Assembly: GCA_963978905.1 (NCBI GenBank)
Contig: OZ022256.1
Span: 29,103,426 to 29,167,425 of the forward strand
Length of the DNA: 64,000 nucleotides
Source of the DNA: Trichostrongylus colubriformis
Taxonomy: Eukaryota > Nematoda > Chromadorea > Rhabditida > Trichostrongylidae
Direction: 5' to 3'
Shown: piece by piece, positions 58,559 through 64,000 of the stretch
Layout of the letters: every line of letters begins with the position of its first letter
How positions within the stretch are numbered: position 1 is the first letter of the stretch
Program-made: the position numbers and the translations under genes
The notes under the pieces: generated by a model
Seen by the model: the letters and a program-made list of their open reading frames with translations, nothing else
Databases searched by the model: none
Told to the model about the DNA's origin: nothing

Positions 58559-61500
58559 ATGGTTGTTAGGACAGTCGATGATAGACCCTTCTATTTGAAA
58601 ATCGATGGTAAATGGGTGTGTGTGAATGAAGAAGTGCTCAGAAATCATCCCGGAGGAAGTGCTATTACCACCTACCGCAACAAAGATGTACGCAATCAGT
58701 GATTCTTATACTTTTTGATGTTCACGAATTACTCGTGCTTTCTCGTGTTCAAAATTTACACTTCAAAAGGGCTGAATTCGAGAACTCTCAGTGGGTTGTG
58801 ACTGCGACGAAGGTCAGGCCATCACACGATTTGAGCGTAGTTCGGCTATGCCTTATCAGCAAAGGGTGTGAACGGAGAAAACACGCGAACGAAAACTTAC
58901 CACAGTGCCCTTCACAGCTGCAGAAAAAATCATTCATCTCATTCCCTGCAATTAGTTGCTTTGCTGCGCAACAATAACAGCTCAAGAAAGTGTTTACGAC
59001 CAACTTCTGCTTCATACTCAAGGAAAGAAGATAGAATGGCTAATACGGCGGATAAACCACGCAGCCTTCTGCTTCGCTTGCTTTTAGGGCTTTTCGTCGG
59101 TAACCTGCCGCATGACTGGACATGAAGTCGATTTCTTTCCTATTATCAAAGCATTACATCATGGGGGACAGACCATGTAAAATGTACAGTGGAGAAGGAG
59201 TAAACCCCTTCGCCAGATTAGTTTTCAATTATAAACTTGTCATGGCAGTTGTGCAGTATAGAGACTTTCTTCAGAACCAAATGCGTTGAATGCTTGTTTA
59301 GCTAACCTTGGCAGGCTAAGATGATAGAGCCTACGTCCGGCTTAGGATTTATATTCTAAATTTCTATTTATTATTGTTGAATTTTCACTACAGCCAATTC
59401 TCCTATTAATTTTCGCGTCACAAAGTCGTTGATACTTCGTATTTACCAACCTCAAGCAATCGAAATTCGTTATTCTTCGACGTAACGCCATGTAAATAGA
59501 TGTCCATGCTTAATCGTCAATGGATCACGTAAACAATGTTTGGATCTATCACACTTTTCCATTTTGCGCAGACTTGCAAAGAAGTCTGTGTGAGTATTAG
59601 TGGTTCATACCTGTGGAATGAAATAAACACGCCTCCTTCGTTCAAATACTCCTCTTAGGCCGCGTTCATACTTCGCGCACTGACGGTACCTTCTCATAAA
59701 CCAAAAAATATGATTTGAATCTCGTGCAACACCATGTCAACCAAATCACCGTTAGCGGTGATTGTGGCATACTGCGTAATAATTGTGGAATTTGTATGTC
59801 GAGGAAATCAGTAGTGTATTAAAAGAGAAGGAACGGATAAAACCAAAAAGACCCAAGGAATGAGAACCCGATCACCTTCATTCCCTTTCGCCCTCCCCCC
59901 CCCCTTATTAGCCGGTGGGGATGAATGCAGACGGGCGAATGCTAGCTCAACCAGCCCTGGACGTTGCCCCGCCCTCGCAGCAACCCGCCCTGCATATGCA
60001 AGGCACTGCGGAACTGCAGTCAAGAACTCATGGGGCGCTTTTCCAGTGAGAGTTCTACTACAGATCGACGCTTGTATACTGTAATCTTCGCTCACGGAAA
60101 TGTTTTTCTAGCTCTCATTCTCCTCTTACTTCTAACGGCGCCTCTACTAAAATCAGGAAAGGACTTCGCAGGACGGTCCCGTCCGTAAAATAGTTCTCAA
60201 ATGAAAACCGATTTGCTTATCAAAAAGGTCGATACGAGCCCCTGTTATTCTATTTCTCCTTCACTACTATTTAATTACAAATTAACCTTCCACTCCTCTA
60301 ATGAATCATGGAATTTTTCGGCGAAGAGAAATTATTGAATTTTTCAGTAGAATCTGCTTATCTATTCCATTATGTTCTTTGCTCCTTCTGTCACAGCAGA
60401 ATAACCCCTACCTTCAATAAGTACATTAAATCACGTGCGATATCTTTGCATTGTTTTACATAAAAAAGCGGAACTAAATCCAGGTAGTAGTCACACTACA
60501 GCACAAAAGCTGCCTGTTGATATTCCACAGGAGGTTCCTCGTTATGTCTGATGTAAAGCTGGAAAAGAGAGGAAAAGGCACCGCCCACAGTAGGAAGAAC
60601 TTGAGAACTGGTAAAGTATTTTCTATGAAAACAAACATACCAGTTCAGAAGAGGTGATGTGTGGCAAAACTCGCACCAGCCAAGCGCGGCTCGAGACCTT
60701 ACCATGACTCCGCAGCACTGCGAGTCGCGTTGCCACGCATCCGGCAGGAGAGTTACCGGTAGAAAGGAAAAGTTTGCGGCCGACTAACTTAATTCCTCGC
60801 CTGTCTGCATCTACACCACAGGCTAGTCATACAGAGGGACGCAAAAGGAAGGAGTGAGGAAAGGTTTCCGGTTACTATTACCCCGGTTTTTCGTGGTTTT
60901 ATTTCGCTTTTTCCCCACTGTTATGTTGAGCATGCCTACTTTCGCATTCTTTGATTATTCCACAATCTGCCAGATTTATCCCTTTTGGAGTCATTAAGCT
61001 CACAGGAATGAGTTTTCCACATCCTGTGGCCACAAGCTCTATGATTATAAAGCATTCCTAGCAAAGCAGCAGTTTTTACTCATAAACCATTCCTAACTGA
61101 ATACCAGCTCTTGAAAGAAGACTAAAATATGCCAAATGGGAAGGACCAACCTTCTCCACATTCGTTTGTGTATTCTTTGGATACCCTTGGAAAGATAAGA
61201 AGTCCACTGCGAAATTGGAAAGATTCTTTTGCGAGAACGGCACGTTTCACCTGTCATATGGTAATGTTCGCTCTCTGAGGTATCTTGGACATTTTCAGTG
61301 AAGGAGCCTTTCCTGATAACATTCCGGCAAGCATCAGAAGGTGCCGAAAACGCAGGGGTGACGGTTTGACTGTGACTTCTTCGATTACATTTTGTACTTC
61401 CGCTTCAACCTGAACTAAATTCAAACAAGAATCTAAAGAACGGATGGGAATGATCCTCAAGAACCATTCGGCATAAACTATTGGGTTGTGCAATGAGTTC

Positions 61501-64000
61501 GTGCCGGTGTTTATTTGCTGTGTTTCACACCACTCCATCTTTCGACAAAGTCCCTATAAGTATTCGATAGAGCATCCTCTGCTCTACAAAACGGTGCTAT
61601 TTATTTTCTGAATCTTTTGGATGTTTGGTACTTATGATAGTTATGAGGCTTAAAATCGGAGTACACAAAGGACAAAAATCCACGCTCACAGCATCTCTTC
61701 TGCTTCGCCTACCATCGAATCAAAAAGTATATGTGTGTATGCATATACTACCAAATAAAAATTTTTCAGCTCTATGAAACAATGCTATTTGTTGTTTCGA
61801 CATTTGACCTTTGTTGTTTTCGAGATTTAGAAATGGAATAGTCTGTAGACAAAAATCTGCAGTTTCGACAGTACGAGGTCCAAAAAAGCTGATTTTCTCC
61901 AGGGCAGATGGAATCAGATGAGTGTAATAGTACATCGTTGGACAATTTATGTTATGAGCAGATGCTGAGAATTTATAAGAAATAACCTTTCTGAGCCTCA
62001 CAAAAATCAACCTATGAAGGGATTCGGAAACAAATGGTACTTCTTGGTATGACAAAAGATTGCTACAAATGCATTTGTGGGTATTCTTTTTGATCTGGAT
62101 GGTATGTAGGTTAAGTAGAGGGGATACCGAGTGTGCGTATTTTTGCTGGATACCCCATTTTAGCCTGTAAGGCAACAAACAGTTAAGTGATTCAATTCAA
62201 CGAACATGATCGTTTTGTAGAGCAGAAAAAGCCCCTCAAAAACATATATGTGCATATTTTGACTTTTTGACGGAATCAAATCCCTCATCAATGCCCTTCA
62301 TCAAAGGGATTCTCAACTTCAAAAAACTCACTCCTCATATCTTTAATTTATCCGAGAGATTCTTGAAATACTATGAACTGTTAAATGAACCTTGATGGTG
62401 TGAAGTTGGAGTCTCTGTTTTCTGCTAACTTTAGCTGCAATCCTTGCAGATGCCTGCTAGAAATGATAAGAGATAGCGCGTCCCATGTACCTGCAAGGAT
62501 AGTGACAGATCTTCATTTTTTCATGTAAGTCACCATCCCGCGAGTATCATATTCCCTACATCGTTACCAGCCTCATCGCCATGTTCATTTTCTCCCTACT
62601 GTTGATATGTTGATATTTCGTCCCTATTGTTATCCCATTACCTAATATTGCAATGGGGCGGCATTCGATGTCGCAGTTACACAAGTTATTTGTTTCGTTC
62701 CGGCGAAAGATCCGGGTTTATATTGTTTGATTTCCATTTCCCTTGCCTCAACTTCCATTCGACGGCGTTTCTTAGGCCGCTTCCATACTTTGCGCACCGA
62801 CGCCGTCACGCGCGTGCCTGCGTCACGCGCGTGACGCAGGCACGCGCGTGACGCAGGCACGCGCGTGACGGCGTCGGTGCGCAAAGTATGGAAGCGGCCT
62901 TAGATTCCTCAAACCACGGAAACTCGTAGCTCTGGCGTTACTTCCTGTGCGTGTTTGAGTAGGCGGTGTTTCGGGAATGGATACGAGAATCTAGGGCTAT
63001 GCAGGGCTTTGTAATCCTCCAAACGTTTGAAAGCGACCTTCTTGTCCAGAGAAAACTCTATTGACGTAGCATCAATTGAAACTAAACCAATAATAGCATT
63101 CTGTGGTGGCCCAGCGGAGGGAACCATATATTACCATAAAATGCGAAATAAGTAGCTGAAAGCATGCTGAGGAGATGCAGAACGAAAATTATCATGAACA
63201 ATTTTCCTGAACTTGCCCACCATCGTTCAAAAAACTTGAAAAACGCAATCTGCCACTTCTCATGGGAATGGGTGCTTAGGTGTGGTCCGTTGGACTTATT
63301 TTTCCAACTCTATACACCTGGGAATGAGTACTGTTACCTAAAGGCACTGCATGAGAAAAGAGCTCCTCATTTTTTTGAGCGAATAGCTCGTGCATGATTG
63401 CCACAAAACACTACGGAATCCATGCATAACTTTAAATTTCGAAAAGAAGTATGTCGTCGAAAACCTTGGGGGCGATCAGTGGACAAGTGGGTAAGAGCAA
63501 ATGTACTCGAGAGATGAGGCACTTGGAAGAATGACACGATTTGTCGTGGGAGAGATCTTCGAAATGTCGAAGAGTTTGTGAAAAAAAAATGATAAGCAAG
63601 CTCTGCGAAGTATTCCAAATTCACCTAAACAAGCCATGTTTCCAAATTATCGGGGAATAGCTGCAGCCGTTCAATAGCAAGGATCAATCAGCTATCATTT
63701 TATGTCTTTCATACTTTGTGTCAACAGCGTGTGTTCGGTTTTTTGTTTAAATGATCTGCGAGGCATATTGCCCGATTTTCATGGAGTCTGAAGACATAGA
63801 GTACTGTGCAAATGCCTTTGAAGCATAATATGGTTGGTGTTACCCCTTGTCCCCAGAAAGCATCCTGTAGGAGTTGAAGTGTGAGTTAACACGTGTTCAG
63901 TTAGCACGTCTGCCTTTCAGGCTACAACAGTGTTCCATACATTCCATGCAGGATCAAAACAAGCGTATCGATGGCTGCAGCAGTTGAAGCAAGAATGTCC
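58559..64000 (+). CDS. fat-4: Front-end fatty acid desaturase (delta-5, FAT-4-like), 5' part, exons 1-2
   Basis: ER-membrane desaturase of polyunsaturated fatty acid synthesis. FAT-4 in C. elegans introduces the delta-5 double bond that makes arachidonic and eicosapentaenoic acids. Exon 1 is 58559-58687 (43 codons, phase 0). Exon 2 starts at 63921 after TGCCTTTCAG and runs off the window. Together they encode the N-terminal cytochrome b5 domain: KIDGKW, the haem-binding HPGG (His30), then ATTVFHTFHAGS with the second haem-ligand histidine region. The HPGGSAITTY and TTVFHTFH stretches resemble FAT-4 more than FAT-3, which has HPGGAVIEQY in worms (recalled, not searched). The three catalytic histidine boxes lie downstream, outside the window. 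Intron 1 is 5233 bp. A C. elegans neighbour, fat-3, could lie nearby but is not in this window. Confidence 0.9.
58688..63920 (+). other. Intron 1 of the desaturase gene (5.2 kb)
   Basis: Bounded by GAT|GTACGC and TTTCAG|GCT. Apart from the long palindrome at 62774-62900 and short C-runs near 59890, I see no coding exon in it on either strand. Its size contrasts with the 45-65 bp introns common elsewhere in the window. Confidence 0.7.
62774..62900. repeat. 127 bp expanded palindrome in desaturase intron 1
   Basis: Same 38-nt-type arms as 20402-20477 (AGGCCGCTTCCATACTTTGC at both ends), but the centre holds about three alternating blocks of CACGCGCGTGACGCAGG type. The result is very GC-rich and CG-dense compared with its surroundings. 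Confidence 0.92.

Overview
The window reads as a eukaryotic, nematode-type genome. Genes are split by GT-AG introns, often only 45-65 bp with TTTCAG-like acceptors but some of 5-12 kb. One gene is clearly a fat-4-type delta-5 desaturase, another is a nematode-style Cys-loop receptor, and the intergenic DNA is packed with Tc1/mariner elements and foldback MITEs. A clade V (strongylid or hookworm-like) parasite fits best, but the species cannot be named from sequence alone. I assembled gene models by hand from splice signals and reading-frame phase.

Layout. Positions 1 to about 12000 carry no gene I can support; they hold dispersed inverted-repeat elements, among them a 1.07 kb element with a tRNA-like insert. 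At 12371-17571 a 5.2 kb Tc1-type transposon with arms of about 0.9-1.0 kb has inserted into an older mariner transposase (remains at about 12110-12370 and 17572-18230). Inside it, a decayed intron-bearing transposase (minus) lies head-to-head with a spliced gene of unknown function (plus, about 206 aa). From 18 to 24.9 kb are a perfect 76 bp palindrome, a 60 bp tandem duplication and a deleted mariner.

From 24931 to 54856 a 12-exon Cys-loop ligand-gated ion channel occupies 30 kb of the plus strand; every exon junction keeps phase and the model gives 489 aa. Its 12.3 kb fifth intron contains a complete antisense gene (35397-47481, minus, 8 exons, 538 aa) for a secreted, heavily N-glycosylated, probably GPI-anchored protein of unknown function. 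A second mariner (51530-52370) and several MITEs sit in other introns.

From 58559 to the window end are exons 1 and 2 of a fat-4-like front-end fatty acid desaturase (cytochrome b5 domain), separated by a 5.2 kb intron that carries an expanded relative of the 76 bp palindrome. The desaturase continues beyond the window. No operon-like clustering, rRNA gene or CRISPR array was seen.
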